Source: Alphaproteobacteria bacterium
GTDB taxonomy: Bacteria > Pseudomonadota > Alphaproteobacteria > UBA2966
DNA: 64,000 nt
Direction of reading: 5' to 3'
Assembly: GCA_018654745.1 (NCBI GenBank)
Contig: JABILA010000068.1
Span: 44,696-108,695, forward strand
The notes under the pieces were generated by a model, which saw nothing but the letters and a program-made list of their open reading frames with translations, was not told the origin of the DNA and did not search any database. Within the stretch, counting starts at the first letter, position 1. Each line of letters opens with the position of its first letter. The position numbers and the translations under genes are program-made. Shown piece by piece: positions 63,828-64,000 of the stretch.

Positions 63828-64000
63828 TTACGCGGCTAGTTTCAGTTTCATTGCAGGCGTGATCCCGCCAATGGCCATGTTGGGCCGATCGTTATTGTAA
63901 GTCCATAGCCAGTTCGTGGCTTGTTCCTGAGCCTCCTCTATTGTTTCAAAGATGTTCTGGTCTAACCATTCGTGGCGAACCGTTCGGTTGTAGCGCTCGA
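63828..64000 (-). mobile_element. IS3-family transposase (orfB) C-terminus, cut by window edge
   Basis: The last 57 codons of an integrase-core transposase read ERYNRTVRHEWLDQ, then WLWTYNNDRPNMAIGG, then ITPAMKLKLAA and stop. This is the conserved C-terminal end of the rve domain in IS3-family transposases (IS407/IS51-like). The frame is intact to the window edge. It is the only mobile-element gene seen. Confidence 0.9.

Overview
The window looks like chromosomal DNA of a free-living, probably marine, alphaproteobacterium. This rests on gene content and moderate GC only: an Mla lipid-transport operon, monomeric isocitrate dehydrogenase, a class III adenylate cyclase, aprMBA plus sat, an aerobic benzoyl-CoA (box) pathway, PhoX, and dispersed palindromic repeats. 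No tRNA, rRNA or CRISPR array was seen. One IS3-family transposase fragment sits at the right edge.

Layout. 1-3.6 kb: accessory genes (secreted protein, VOC protein, AlkB-like repair enzyme, adenylate cyclase) with two copies of a dispersed repeat. 3.6-7 kb, minus strand: a three-gene redox operon in which two genes carry an in-frame TGA at a redox-motif position. These are a UGSC-family protein and a TlpA/ResA-like redoxin with a WASWUGCR motif, and both are best read as selenoproteins. Between them lies a thioredoxin-fused protein of unknown function. 7.9-11.6 kb: mlaE-mlaF-mlaD-lipoprotein operon. 11.6-13 kb: exonuclease III and xanthine phosphoribosyltransferase.

13-22 kb: benzoate degradation. 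boxC-boxB-reductase-thioesterase run on the minus strand. A BoxR-type regulator (HTH plus shikimate-kinase domain) is divergent from a DUF4863 gene, benzoate-CoA ligase and an alpha/beta hydrolase. TGCA-N6-TGCA sites, as described for BzdR/BoxR regulators, lie in both control regions. In the usual place of BoxA there is a phthalate-dioxygenase-reductase type flavoprotein with a C-terminal 2Fe-2S domain. 22-27 kb: small regulators (cyclic-nucleotide-binding protein, ArsR/SRPBCC pair), GST and hydrolases.

27-36.4 kb, all minus strand: an acyl-CoA ligase, a PAS histidine kinase, a complete Liv-type ABC importer, two single-domain receivers and an Hpt protein. Together they look like an uptake system with its own phosphorelay, possibly for aromatic or other carboxylic acids. 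37-41.6 kb: aprM-aprB-aprA, preceded by three tandem hairpins and followed by three small genes, one a SlyD-like PPIase. sat (53-54.2 kb) and a cysteine-less DsrC-like protein (49.9 kb) complete a sulfur section, most simply sulfite oxidation to sulfate through APS.

41.6-64 kb: a 23-residue-repeat protein, a hydrolase/GGCT/phosphoesterase operon, transporter, nitroreductase, a two-subunit molybdenum hydroxylase, isocitrate dehydrogenase, a PAP2-like membrane protein, a two-subunit CoA-transferase, a deacylase, PhoX, a PhyH dioxygenase, a glycosyltransferase and a Pro/Lys-rich ankyrin-like protein. The most notable element is the paired selenoprotein operon at 3.67-6.93 kb.
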